The position numbers and the translations under genes were made by a program. Of a stretch of 64,000 bases of DNA, positions 1 through 11,613 are shown in pieces. Source of the stretch: Adiantum capillus-veneris (Eukaryota > Streptophyta > Polypodiopsida > Polypodiales > Pteridaceae); NCBI GenBank assembly GCA_014529385.2, contig CM043946.1, positions 33,186,558 to 33,250,557 on the forward strand, written 5' to 3'. The notes under the pieces were generated by a model. The model was not told where the DNA came from, ran no database searches, and saw nothing but the letters and a program-made list of their open reading frames with translations. The first letter of the stretch is position 1, and every line of letters begins with the position of its first letter.

Positions 1-92
1 TTTTTTTTGGGGAAGAGAATGCTTTGAACTTTGTGTTTTGCAGATCCGTGTTTACACAGGAAGCACTAGGGCGATTTTGCCCACCTTGATTG

Positions 93-269
93 CTATGGCA
101 CAAGTATTTCTCCCCTGCACCTCATGTACAAAGGCTTGCCAAAACGAAAAGCTGTGTTTGGCATAAGCCTTCTGTAATCCCATGTGCTCCTGCGTGGTAA
201 AACTCCAGTGCCCTTCTCCTTGATAAACAGAAGCATTGGTTGCCGTCAGCACTTGGTAAACATAGCCAG

Positions 270-364
<95 letters not shown>

Positions 365-568
365 TCGAGCACATTATATATCTTACCTTTGTGGGGAAGC
401 AGCCATGTAGTTGCTGTAGCTGCTGGACTGATGCAAGTCGAAAGGTTCAATGATGGGATACACAAATCTATTTGAAGCTACAAAATTGTCCCTAATATCT
501 TCCAAACTTGCATTTGGTCTCACAAAGTATTCCCCTTGATTCAAAGAAGGTTTCGCTCTGTCAACATT
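93..568 (-). CDS. Candidate last two exons of an unrecognised gene
   Basis: Two open segments on the minus strand join in phase. Exon 568-387 (182 nt) follows a TTTCTCAG acceptor and ends CAAAG before GTAAGATA. Exon 189-93 follows a CACGCAG acceptor and ends at TAG. The 196-bp intron between them holds the CT/CA microsatellite. The joined reading frame has no stop and includes peptides NQGEYFVRPNASLEDI and RFGKPLYMRCRGEILVP. I do not recognise the family and cannot name a function. Support is only the splice signals, matching phase and an open frame, so this could be chance; no upstream exon was identified. Confidence 0.28.
273..361. repeat. Compound microsatellite (CT)n(CA)n
   Basis: About 46 bp of CT repeat runs directly into about 43 bp of CA repeat. 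Long repetitive ORFs read through it (poly Cys-Val, Arg-Glu, Ser-Leu, His-Thr) are artefacts. Confidence 0.97.
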
Positions 569-941
569 CTGAGAAACTAACCATCAATACACCACAAAAA
601 AAGGATGGGATCACATATACATCACCAAAAACATGCAGGGGATGCACATGCTGCTATATTAATTTTTGTTAGTGGGTCTCATCCTAACAAACAAGGTATA
701 GAGGCCATCTATGAATGCATCAATTAAGATGAGTGCTACCTTGGTACATGAACGCCTACTCTACACAATTAAGTTGTGCACTAGCAGCCAATGCTTAGGT
801 AGCTTCATGATCAGATAAATGGAAGTAGCCAGAATTCGTAAGAATCTGGCATGACAAAGCCATGTTTCAACCTTTGCATAGGTGTCAGTCAGTTTGCGCA
901 ATTCTACATGTACTTTTAAAGCCAAACAGTGTCTATAGAGC
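569..941. other. No gene seen
   Basis: AT-rich stretch between the candidate exon pair and a LINE remnant. No open frame or repeat worth naming. Confidence 0.5.
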
Positions 942-1286
942 CTAGGGAATTACGTAGATACCCCAATGACTGTCTGCCCAAGTCTTGATTAGGGAGACGA
1001 CCCTAGCCTTGATATCCTGTGTCCCATCAGAACATCCCCAGAAGGATTTTGTGATCTGGTGGACTGATTGAGCCAATATCCAAGAGTGTATAATCAAACA
1101 AGAATCAATGAAGCAAGTTGTAGTAAAGAGCAGCTGGTCTGCCACCAATGCGCGACTGGTGTGTGATAAATGAGAAGATAACCAATGGCATAGTTTGTGA
1201 TAACTGGACAGTAAAATGGAAATGAACAGCTGCTTGCTGAAAACCCAAAGTTGCAACAAGTCTGCCCCCCAGAAGCTAGGTGGCAC
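942..1286 (-). pseudogene. LINE (non-LTR) reverse-transcriptase C-terminal remnant
   Basis: The minus-strand frame contains the region that follows the reverse-transcriptase core in plant LINEs: LSHTSRALVADQLLF, then a Trp/Ile-rich stretch with SFWGCSDGTQDIKARV and SLIKTWADSHWGIYVIP. These resemble the family's usual series (thumb segment with 'R.LVANQVLL', 'F.WGG.DG...K.AW', 'GGLGI.D'). Only this ~110-codon piece remains. There is no catalytic YxDD block, endonuclease or poly(A) tail. Identification rests on remembered family pattern, so a homology search is needed to be sure. Confidence 0.6.
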
Positions 1287-1341
1287 AACCTACTGACAAT
1301 CAGCCTCAGCTCAAATGGTGAGACGAAATATTGATGCCGAG

Positions 1342-1349
1342 TCTCTCTC

Positions 1350-1396
<47 letters not shown>
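1342..1396. repeat. (CT)n microsatellite
   Basis: About 55 bp of CT repeat with one CG interruption. Confidence 0.97.
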
Positions 1397-1402
<6 letters not shown>

Positions 1403-1661
1403 GTACTTATGGAATCTCTGTCAGCTAAATTTGAGAGTGGTGAAAAGTAACATGAGCGCCATAGCTTATCCATGCTTCCTTCCATTTAAGACCTTGTTAC
1501 TTCGTTAGCGTAGTGTGCAATTCCAATTCGCTGGCTTGTCGTTAGCCCACGTGGCTCCTCTTTTTAAAAAAACCCCAGCGTTGAAAAGCTCTAAAGAAAA
1601 CTACGCCATCAAAAGCTACCAAGTGAATAAAATAAAAAAAGCATTCTGCGCTGCTCTCAGG

Positions 1662-1800
1662 AGCAATTCGATCTTCTCCACAAGCAATTCGCAGGTTCCC
1701 AAAAGTAAGCAATTCGCAAGTTGCAGCCACAGCAATTCGATCTTCTCCACAAGCAATTCGTAGGTTCTCAGAAGCAGCCATAGGCAGTTCACAAGTTGCA
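1662..1800. repeat. Tandem duplication, 69-bp period
   Basis: Two near-identical units start at 1662 and 1731, each opening AGCAATTCGATCTTCTCC. Within each unit AGCAATTCG recurs at shorter intervals, so this looks like a small expanding minisatellite just downstream (in minus-strand terms) of the phosphoglycerate mutase fragment. Confidence 0.9.
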
Positions 1801-1920
1801 GCCACAAGCTCACGCTATTTGGAAGATACAAGTTGCACGCACAAGCACAAATAGCATGATGCTACATCAATCAAGAAGAAAATTCTTAACCATGAACTTG
1901 TAAATGTTATTGAAGTCTAC

Positions 1921-2850
1921 CTGATCATACTTGCCACTTAAAATTGCATCCTTGGCTCTCTCACCAATTTGGAGGTCTTTCATGCGAGGCTTTTCATTAA
2001 AAGTGATACCTTGATCACTTTGTATCTCCACATAAGTCTCCAGTTTGCTATCAAATAAGCTTGCCGATTCCCATTCCAAAAGAATGTAACATGTCCAAAC
2101 TTCACTGTCTCGCTGTCTCAAGCGCCCAAAACGATTAATTTCTAAATATATTGCATAGCCCTCCTTGGCATGAGGATTAACAACAGAAAGCTGACTCGTC
2201 AGGCCTTTTCCAACTGTACCTGCATGCAAAGGTTCGGAGTCCTTTCATTGCGAAGTATTCACCTGATGTCCGCTCAATTTCGGGAGGGCTCAACAAGTAC
2301 TTGCTAGGGAGCTTCAACTCACCATCATATTGAAGCATACCCGCATAGTGAATTTTGGGCACACGCACCCTATCAAAGTTATTAAAGTTTGTGTACTCGA
2401 GAGCTTTTGCCAACATGATCATTCTATCTGCTCTAAAGATGAAGGTTACAACTGCCTTCAATTGTATAAGAGCTTCTATACCACTCTTGAACTTGTGAGG
2501 AGCTTCTCCCAGAACTTGTGCAGCTTAGCTTCTTTTTATCACATTCCAGTCATTCTATTTCACAAAGTCCCAACAAAACTAACTCTTCAAGACTGCATTG
2601 CAGACCCAAATCAAAGTGAAACAATCAACAACGACAATTCCTATTGATCCTGTCTTGGCTCTTAAGGTATTTGCATGGATGCATTAAGACCTATATTGAA
2701 ATCTTAGCAAGCTCTTTCAAACCAAAAGGCAATTGTCGGCATTTGGTAATCACAAGGTACCTCATAGCGATCCATAGTTATATGCATACGCCCCCCTCCA
2801 GATGCCAGTGAGGCATCCACTCCTTGTTGCCGTAACTCTTCTAAATCTTT
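1921..2850 (-). pseudogene. iPGAM: Truncated cofactor-independent phosphoglycerate mutase (iPGAM) gene copy
   Basis: The intact enzyme interconverts 3- and 2-phosphoglycerate in glycolysis. Three exon segments with GT-AG borders are readable: ~2850-2761 (GVDASLASGGGRMHITMDRYE), 2554-2220 (VLGEAPHKFK, TFIFRADRMIMLAKALEY, YAGMLQYDGELKLPSKYL, IERTSGEYF) and 2112-1921 (KFGHVTFFWNGN, DAILSGKYDQ). Introns are 2760-2555 and 2219-2113, and phases agree. Defects: TAA in place of the conserved Trp after WNVIKRS, loss of the exon section between EALIQLK and the 'VVTF' core (about 25-30 residues), a 1-nt deletion after WNGNRQAY, and no C-terminal or N-terminal part. Retained introns show a DNA-level duplicate rather than a processed retrocopy. 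Family recognition is confident; the parent gene is not in the window. Confidence 0.88.
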
Positions 2851-2907
2851 CTCAAGCAAAATATTGGAAACTATATATGCCATTTCAATACTTCTCAAGT
2901 GAAAAAA

Positions 2908-2911
<4 letters not shown>

Positions 2912-2952
<41 letters not shown>
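2912..2952. repeat. (GA)n microsatellite
   Basis: About 41 bp of GA repeat just upstream (minus-strand sense) of the iPGAM fragment, close to where homology ends. Confidence 0.96.
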
Positions 2953-3699
2953 CTACCGATTGCCGTGGTTCAAAGGTGTACCTCGAAAGAATGAGATACC
3001 GATTGTAGTGCTTCAGAGGGGTACCTTGTAGAAAACCACGAGGACGGTTAGAGGTTTGTTAAGCTCAATATTTGTAATCATACAAGATGTCAATGTTATT
3101 AATTGTTTGTTGTTCCATTTTTATGTTTCAAGAAGAAAAAAACATGCAAGTTTCCTTGCACGGGGGAGTTTGCACAGTCCTCCCCAATTTTTATAATACG
3201 AGAGAACGTGCCATTCCCACAGCAACGTGCAATTCTCAGTGTGTTCATTAATTGCGTTCGCAGTGTCAAAAATGTCAAAAATCACAGAATGATAATGCTT
3301 ACTCACCGCGCGATTGAATGTTTGTCGTTGATGCACCTTGCATCAACGATGTTGGGCATCTCTTGCTCTTAAACTGCTGCAAGAGACGACAATGGAGGAT
3401 GAAGGAGATAAGCTTGTGACTATTTGGGTGGAGGAACTTTAGGAAGAAGTGGAAATTTTTATATTTCAGCTTGTGTCAATTCAGAGCCAATCAAAATTCA
3501 CTCGTCGCTTCATACGTCCAAATCTCGTGGAAGCAAGAAGGATGGTGCTCAAATGCGAAAGGCACATTAATAGTGGGCGATCAATATCAGCTGGTGTAAG
3601 GAGTTCAAACCAAATTATTTCTGCCATCTGCACTATATGTACTCTTGTTCTGATTAGTTCCAAACTGAAGTTTGGAAAGTTGACAACATCATAGAACAA

Positions 3700-4790
3700 A
3701 TCAATCTCGTCCTTCATGTGCATAACCTTCTAACACCGTAGTCCATGTTGTCAAGTAGTGTTTTGGACTCATCAAGCTTGCCACATTGCCAAGCACAAAA
3801 TGTTTCTGCAACAACCCCACAATAGCCCCTAATTGCATAGGTGATTGCATATGAAGGAAGGCGTTTCCTTCGCATCTGCTAAAACATCTCAATGCTTCGT
3901 TGCCACAACCATGTTGTGCATATCTCATGAAAACATCCTAGCCATGAAAAAGCGCCTTTCTTTTACATCTGGTGAAAAATCTGATTACTTCGTTATTGCC
4001 ATAGCCATGTTGGGTATATCCTATAGTGCACCGCATTTGGCATACATATCAACCAAGGTAGTGTCAAGCACGACATCTTTTTCCAAGAGCCTCTGACTAA
4101 CAGTATAATTGTGATTTTTCTTGTTAGTATCACCGTTGAAAAGCATACAAGCATGACTTCTTTTTTCAACAGCCCTTGACTGAAAATATCATCAATGATT
4201 CTTTCGCCCATATAAGCGTCTTGCGTAACGCCACATGTCTTCAAGATACACATGTAGGTAATTGCATACATGTCAACCAAGGTAGTGCCAACCATACCAT
4301 TTTTTTCAACAGCCCCTGACTAATGATATCATCCTGAGTTTTTCTGCCTGTCCTAGCGTCTTCCAAATTGCAACATTCCTTCAAGATGCAAGTATAGATG
4401 ATTGCACATCTGAAGAGAGATGCTCAATTCGCATTTGCTGAAAACAGCCTAGAGCGTTCTATGTTAAGCATATCCCGCAATCAGTGCGTTCCAAGAGACG
4501 ACATTCCGGATAGAAAGCTCCTCAAGCACTCTTTGGTGCTTTCCCAAGAGCAACACATTTCGCATACGTGATCATTGCGTAGTGCCACATGCTTTCAAGA
4601 TGCAAGCATACGTGATGACATCAGGAGAAATGTCCTCGCTTTGCATCTTGAAAATAGCCAGACAGCCAGAGCTCCTTGGTCCTGTCAATGTTGGGCAATG
4701 AGATGCACTTGAAGACACGACATTCCGAACATCAAGGCAGTGTTACATGCCTTCAAGACGAAAGTGTAGGTGATTGCAGCTTCATGTGCA
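3700..4790 (-). pseudogene. Decayed pentatricopeptide-repeat (PPR) gene
   Basis: PPR proteins bind organelle RNA, each ~35-residue repeat reading a base. On the minus strand successive PPR signatures appear in shifting frames: PDVITYACILKACG (near 4600), RNVVSWNALIAGYA (near 4480), VGTTLVDMYA and YMCILKTCGVTQDAYMGE (near 4290-4220), EKDVVLDTTLVDMYAKCGAL (near 4085-4024), then MRYAQHGCGNEALRCF (near 3925). There are many stops and frameshifts, so no product is expected. Repeated short segments (for example around 3950 and 3890) suggest internal unit duplication or slippage. This PPR style, with 'ILKACG' alternating with 'LVDMYAKCG', is common in seed-free plants. Confidence 0.8.
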
Positions 4791-6893
4791 TGCCACTGTT
4801 CCCAAAGAACATTTTTCCAAACAAATAGAAAAAAATGGGCTTTTGAAATTTACGGATTTTTCTTTAAAATTTTGCAAGTTTTTAATAGAATTATAACTAA
4901 ACTAGGAAAAAATTTAAAGTTTTGCCAAATTGTAAATTTTCATTCTACAGGTAGAAACCGAAACTTAGCAGGTGGTAATCAAAACCTAGTAGGTGCATTG
5001 TAACTGTTTACAAGCTTTCTGTGCACACTAGTGCATGCTACAAGAGACCACTTGACAAATAGGGTCCCAGCCACGAGCGTCTTTTAAAAACTCAAAAATC
5101 TATATTGAACGTCTTTCTCACAAAACACACCTTTCTAAACACAATCAATGATTCACTTCGATAACATCAACCTCTAATCTTGAACGTGACTTTAACTTCC
5201 CTGCTTGTTGAAAAACCTACAATACTAGACCTCTTACTCAAGAGGGAATCAATAGGGTAACCCTACCAGTCTAAGTGCACCTAACAAAATAGAGATAATT
5301 TTGGGGGGTATTTTGCTATTTTGACATTTGAAGATATATTTGGATTTATCTTTAAAAGAGGCTTTTTCCGAAAACAATAATGATATTATTCAGAAATTTG
5401 TGCAAGGTGGTATTTCAAAATTTTGAAAACCGACTCTTAAGAGGTACTGTTCCAAACGAAGGTCACAAAAGTCACGCTCTCAACCAATCACCTTATAGGA
5501 TTTTGCACTTTTATTGAAACAAGGAGTGCTTAATAATGGGCTTTCACCCACTTGGCCATTCATGCACGTTTCCTTAGTGACTCATCTACCCTAAAACCAA
5601 TCGTCGATACTTAGGTGATAGAAATGTTACTTCCAACTCTGCGTGTGTGTGTGTGCGTGCGCGATACTTGTGTGTGCGTACAAACTCGCTCTTGAGGGTG
5701 TGCGTGGATTGGTGGGACTGTGCGTTGTGTGGGTGAATGTAAGTATGGTTTGATTTGTCATTATTGTAATGTTTTGTTTTTGTCTCTATGATTTGTTTTT
5801 TGTCTCTGTATTTTGGTGGGGTTCCGATGCGGTTTGATCTCTTCAGTCACCACTATACCTTTTTGGGATTGCACATCTTTTGGCTAGCTTTGGAGTTCAT
5901 TTTTTGTCTCCTTGGAGAGATAGTCTGAGTAGCTTTGGATTACAATATCCACCTTTAGCAAGTGGGTTTTCTTCCTCGGTGCAAGAATCCTCTTGAGATC
6001 TTGTTTAGTGTCTCTGATGGTTCTCGCTCTTGGTCTTCCTTAGTTGATTTCTTGGTGATGCAAGTTGCTTCTTAAATACCATCTTCATCATCAAATACTA
6101 CCCTTCTCTTGTGCTTCCTTACCTCCATGGTTGCTAATGGTGCTCGTTGGTAAACCTTAAACTTTTTTTCATGAATTATATCTTTTGCAAGACTACCATT
6201 TATAAGGGGCTTCAACTGCTTTCCTACATTGGCTCAATATTTTATGTATCCAGATTGATAGCATGTCTACAAAGGAAGTAAATATAGAAATACGAAACCA
6301 ACATATACTTCACTGTCAACTAAAAATTTGTAAATATAATGTTTAGAATCCTCACCTCAAGGCTTGCATGATTTTTGTAAGGTCACCAAAGCTAAGTTTC
6401 AAGGTTTCAAGATTCCGTAGTTTTTTTTTTCTTTTGCACATGAGCAGTGAAGCCCATATCTTTCTTTTGTAAGGTCCATACTTGATCTCAAAGGACCTAT
6501 AGTCACCTGTGTGTGTGCAATATGGTATTTTGGTCATTAAAACACAAATGCACGAGTATTAATGACTCATATTGAAGATCCAAGTCAATGTGTAGATAAT
6601 GTTTAGAACGTTTAGGAGAGGAGGTCTATGGGTGTGGACAAGGAAGCCATTATTCCTCAGTGCAAGAAAAAGAGGAGAAAACGGTTATGGAAACTTTGCA
6701 AAGAGAAGGATGCAATGCTTGAATCTCCCTCCAAGATGATGAAGTGCATTCAATGTAAATGAACAGAGGCATGGATTGCACCTAGATAGCCTCTTTCCCG
6801 GAAGATGTACTACTATATTGAGCACTTCTTGACCATGCTAAACAAGGGGTTCATGAAAAGAACATGTTACATGTACACTTACATGCCACATAG
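4791..6893. other. No gene seen
   Basis: AT-rich, no supported coding frame. A short TG/CG run lies near 5641-5665 and T-rich stretches occur around 5760-5815. No repeat structure could be assigned by eye. Confidence 0.5.
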
Positions 6894-7187
6894 CTCACGA
6901 GTAGTAATTGGTCAGCTCTAAGTATCATCACACTGCTAGAGATAGAGACTGGAAGAGGTGCCCATACCCCCCAAGCTGAGAGGTTTTGCCAGCTTTGCGC
7001 AGAAAGGGTAATTGAGGATGAGGAGTACTTATTTTGTAGATGTATATATGAGAGTATTAGAGATATGAGGCCCTTTTCACATGACAATCCACCCTACGAT
7101 AGATCATGGAGTCTAAAGATCAGCACTAGTTTGGCCCTTGTCCAATGGAGATACCTAGACTTAAAGCGATATTGTTGGCACCTATAG
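6894..7187 (+). pseudogene. LINE remnant, zinc-binding C-terminal region (zf-RVT type)
   Basis: An open frame without a start codon carries the Cys/His region found after the reverse transcriptase in plant LINEs: LEIETGRGAHTPQAERFCQL, then LCAERVIEDEEYLFCRCIYE. The spacing C-x2-C ... (E)DE.(H/Y)..F.C matches the family pattern 'C..C..... VEDE.H.L..C..Y', with Tyr where His is usual. The frame ends at TAG 7185-7187. No reverse-transcriptase core precedes it; the sequence upstream (6780-6893) shows only weak possible continuation in other frames. Confidence 0.65.
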
Positions 7188-9064
7188 AGGCACCCAAGGG
7201 TGGTAGACAATCACCACTTATATAATTCTTCTAGAGAACCACCACCCTACTACCACCCATCATATAGACACAGAGAAGGGTCACCCTACAGTAGCCTGAG
7301 ACAGTCATAGCTAGGAGAGCCCCTGAGATCTAGGATACAAAACTCTAAGACTCTATCATATACAAATATAGGAGATCCAGTCTTGCCACCACCAAGAAAC
7401 CCAGAAGAGGTTTGCTCTATTGCTAGCAGACCCAACCACAATCATACATGCAACCCTTACACCACACACACACACCCATGTACTAGATCTTATACTCCCA
7501 AAATTATATAGGATGGAGCTAGTCAGCTTGATGCACTTCATGATTGTAATTTCTTGGGCATATAGATGTCCACCTAGGCCCTAAGAGATATAGCTCCCCC
7601 CCCCCCCCGCTCTCCAAAATATTAACATGTGTACCTTGCATCCTAGTCTCCCATGGATCACCCCCTTCCCTTACCGCAGGACCACATTTTATTACTTTGT
7701 ACTTTTGCCCTTTCTCGATAGATGGACACACATATGTACATTTTAATTTGTCTCATAGGAAGATTTTGTCCCATAAACTATGCACATTATGCTCACTACT
7801 GCAAGTTCTTGCAAGTTCAACAGTTTGAGTGCCACACACTACTAGAGTGCTCAACTTTTGCTCGAGCCAAACTTGCTTCCCTCACAGTTCAACCATGACC
7901 TAGGCCTACATACCTACCTCTCCAAGCCACATGCAGGCTCTCCATTGCAACTCTCCTGACCACGATCCTTGAGCATCAAGTGTCACTTATCAAGCCCACA
8001 GATAGTACATCACATGTATAGCATTCCATAGATGCACTTTTCAGGTGTATGACAAAGATGATTGGTCATAAGACAATCTCAACAAGTTTAAGAACCTTGA
8101 GCTACTAAAGAAACCATTTAAGACAACATGGATTGACATTCAGATTACTCATTACATGGTATCCTTCAAGAAATCTTGTAATTAAAAAGAACTCAGTGAG
8201 TATTTGCTTTGCTTAGCAACTTGTTGATATGGATGCATCACATCATTTTCAACCATTTACTACACTTTATTCAAAAGTATGGAAACCAAAGCATATGGAA
8301 TACCCAAGGTTTGTAAAAGTCTCATTACATGGCTAGGAATGCTTAATTTAGACACATAGCATGGTGGCTCTTGAAAAAGGAGAATAATTTAATGAGCCAT
8401 TTCAATGCTCCTATCGCAAAATCCTCCATCGCATGCAACACAAGCAAGTATTAGTCTCTTTAACAACCACATATGCAATGAGGTATTTACAACAAAAGCA
8501 TATTAAATGATAAGAGGCATTCAACAACTCAAGTGCTTGTAAAGACCAAAGAAAGTGGCGGGAAACAATGGAATATGTGAATCATGGGTGGACCAGAAGA
8601 CTAATTGTTTAGGACAACATGTACAAGTCATAATATTACATAAACGCTAATTTGTGTTTCAATTTGTTGATGGTTACATATATTTTCCTGCAATTTGCCC
8701 TCATATTGGATCATTAAGTGTTTTTCCATAAAGAGTTCATTTGGGTTGTGTTTCCCTAATGATCTAGAGCACCATTGATGTATATGTGTAGTAATAGGGT
8801 GCACAACTACCCGTATACTAAGAGCAGTATCCAAAACAATTTCTCACAAAATTTTTGTCCATGAGCATTTTTGTCCGCATTCTACAGTAGCATTGGTTCA
8901 TCACAAATGTGTGATAGTGTCTTCAAGGCAAAGGTGGCTATTGTGCTTTCTTTCTGTATTGAAAGACTAGGATGGGTGCCTCACAAAGTTTGGAAAGATG
9001 GTGTGCTAGGGCTGCATGACGGAGAACGCCATCTTTTTCACCAATCCAGGACTACAAATAGCAC

Positions 9065-9067
<3 letters not shown>
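7188..9067. other. No gene seen
   Basis: No supported coding frame. A C-tract of about 13 bases lies near 7595-7608. Otherwise unremarkable AT-rich DNA. Confidence 0.5.

Positions 9068-9124
<57 letters not shown>
9068..9124. repeat. (GA)n microsatellite
   Basis: About 57 bp of uninterrupted GA repeat. Confidence 0.97.
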
Positions 9125-9128
<4 letters not shown>

Positions 9129-10400
9129 TTACCATGAATCTCTCTTCTTGCTTCCAAAGCTCATCCCTTGTGATAGGTCCACCGACCTACTAGACCCCTA
9201 TGTTGGATGCTTAAACCACACCTCTACTTGTTGATTGTTGCTTGAGGGCCTGAAGTTATTACATATTGCTTGGAAGAAGGTGGCCTTGTCGGGGAGCATC
9301 TCTTTATACTTTTTTGCCTTCTAAAAGCACAGTTTGAGACATTCCATTTGGTTCCTGAAGTTTTCCATCGCCTCATAATCACTACTATCTTTGAAAACAA
9401 ATACAATTCTCTCCTCTTGGAATTTGGAGATAGTGGTGAGTGCAAAGTCTTTCCCTGAGATAGAAGATACTGTAAATATCATGGAGCAAAATGCATGTTC
9501 CATCACCAATTTTAATCTCTAGCCCAGAGGGCTTCATTGGTATCTTGGCTCTGGTTGAAGCTAAAGACGTCTAAACGTAGCTTGATCTAAGATGTTTTGA
9601 CTGACATCATTTTAATTTACTCGAACTCTTTTGCTTTTTCCTTGAAGGTAGTGTTCTCCTTGATCTCGGCCACTTTCATCGTCGTCCTTGTCCTCACCCT
9701 TCTATTCCTTTGGTGAAAATTTCTCTTCCTCCATAAATTCTTGAGGCTTCTTCATAAGATTACCAAGGTATAGAAGAAAGCCAAAGGATTCTTGTGGTAA
9801 CTTGTAGTCTCTTTGGTGCATGGGGCACGTGAAGGTTCTTGATAAAGCGGCAGATGATGGTACTTCTTGTATGAGGTGCTCAATGATCTTGTATCAGAAT
9901 AATCTTTTACATGGACAACATTCATTTTATCAATGATGATCTATCCCTTTTGTACCTACAACTCAAACCTCTTTCTTTCTAGCTTCATGAAATCTTTGTG
10001 CTAATCTATAAGATCATTAACAATGGAGAGCCCATTAAAAATACTAGAAACCTTGTGAAATTTATAAGCAGCTCTCGAAGAAACTGCAAAGTCAAAGAGT
10101 CTTTTGTTGATGACTATGGGGTCTTCTACAATAACTACTTCTTTTCACCATGCTCTTTTCCCATACTTTTTGACTTTGTTCCCTTGCTAGTACTAGAGAA
10201 ATATACCACCCTCATTTTTTGAGTGCTTGGGGATGGGGGTCATCAGCTGAACATTGGGGGCTTTAGGGTCCTCCTACATTGCACTAGCTTCTGAGTGTGC
10301 GTACGAAACTTCAACATGTGAGCTCCTCAAAAATTTCAAAGACTTAAAGAGTCAAGGTCCTCTTGCCCTATAATATTCATAGACTCGGTGTTCAATATTT
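9125..10400. other. No recognisable gene
   Basis: Short overlapping frames at 9224-9509 on both strands do not match any family I know, and none has convincing splice signals. Confidence 0.45.
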
Positions 10401-10407
10401 TTTTTAA

Positions 10408-10756
10408 TTGAACCTTTTAACATTTGAGGAGGAGTTGGCTACACATTTGGGTGTTGATACCCAAACACACACTCTGGGTCTATTTTTTGCCTCTTTCTTT
10501 AGTTCGCTCTTAGTTCTACCAAACATAAAGCATATCAATCTTATCTCTCTCCTCTCTCTCTCTTGCATATCTATCCATCTATCGATAAGTATATTATCAA
10601 TAGATAGATAGATTGAACCTTTTAACAGCTGAGGAGGATCTGGCTACACATTTGGGTGTTGATACCCAAACACATACTTTGGGTCTATTTTTTGCCTCTT
10701 TCTTTTGTTCGCTCTTAGTTCTACCAAACATAAAGCATATCAATCTTATCTCTCTT

Positions 10757-10794
<38 letters not shown>

Positions 10795-10798
10795 CTAA
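10408..10798. repeat. Tandem duplication of ~205 bp ending in CT repeats
   Basis: Two copies start at about 10408 and 10613. Each encodes the same apparent peptide (LATHLGVDTQTHTLGLFF), which is a by-product of the duplication, not evidence of a gene. Each copy ends in a CT-rich run; between them is a short inverted segment of ATCTAT/ATAGAT units. Confidence 0.88.
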
Positions 10799-10856
10799 TC
10801 TATCTATCTATCTCTCCACTAGTGGAGATTAGTGGAGAGATAGATAGATAGATTAG

Positions 10857-10928
<72 letters not shown>
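10756..10928. repeat. Microsatellite palindrome (CT)n - hairpin core - (GA)n
   Basis: The sequence is a near-perfect inverted repeat centred near 10822. The left arm is a CT run followed by CCACTAATCTATC units and CTCTCCACTA. The right arm mirrors it (TAGTGGAGAG, GATAGAT units, TTAGTGG, then about 70 bp of GA). It could extrude a long hairpin. Confidence 0.92.
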
Positions 10929-10930
<2 letters not shown>

Positions 10931-11522
10931 TTTACCTTGAGGTAAACAATGTTTGAAGGTCATATCCATAATAGAGAAGCTATATACCTTGAGTTAAACA
11001 AGTTATGAGGTAGCATTGCTACAAAGGAGGCAACTACTTCGACTCACCAATATTTCACAACATCCTGCAGAAGACTTAGCATTTGAAGTTCTCTACAAGA
11101 TTTGCAAGCAAGCATGTACTTTTGTTTATTTATCTAGTGTTTACCTATCATAGCTTGTTTCAACAGACCCAAAAATTTTGCCTGTGCGCCATGAGAGGAA
11201 AGCTAGTATACATATATGTATACATGTGCATTTATTTGTATTCTACACACATTTTTAAGTATTAACACATTTATAATTTAAAAAACAAACACACACACAC
11301 ACACACACATGTCTAGACTAGAAAATCTTTTTGCTTGGCCTTGGCCGACTATAGATAAACGTTTTTCGCCTAGGCATGTGTTTTGGGTGGTGCAAATTAC
11401 ACATCTAGCTGATGATGCTAGTATGTGAGCTTGAGCAGGACACAGGGACAAAATTGCAAAAGGTTTTTCCTTAAAAGAAAATGATTTTTTTTGAAGCTCG
11501 AAGAAAGATTATACGAACTCCC
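10929..11522. other. No gene seen
   Basis: AT-rich; contains a short CA repeat (11290-11310) and TA/TG runs near 11210-11230. Confidence 0.5.
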
Positions 11523-11613
11523 ATAGCCCCCATATAGAACTCAACTCATGATTAGGGCAAGGCCAATAGGGCACAGCCTTGCCCTAATCATGAGTTTACC
11601 TATAGCCCCCATA
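11523..11613. repeat. Small foldback element with 12-bp flanking direct repeat
   Basis: Perfect 21-bp arms (11543-11563 and 11576-11596; inner edges GGGCAAGGC and GCCTTGCCC) enclose a 12-nt loop. The hairpin is bracketed by the direct repeat ATAGCCCCCATA at 11523-11534 and 11602-11613. The repeat could be a target-site duplication of a tiny foldback or MITE-like insertion, or the footprint of a local duplication. Confidence 0.85.

Noticed and set aside
52-465. Cys-Val, Arg-Glu, His-Thr and Ser-Leu repeat ORFs over microsatellites (also 12015-12941, 24316-24534, 8871-9234)
   Set aside because: They are direct translations of CA/CT repeats in every frame; no gene evidence.
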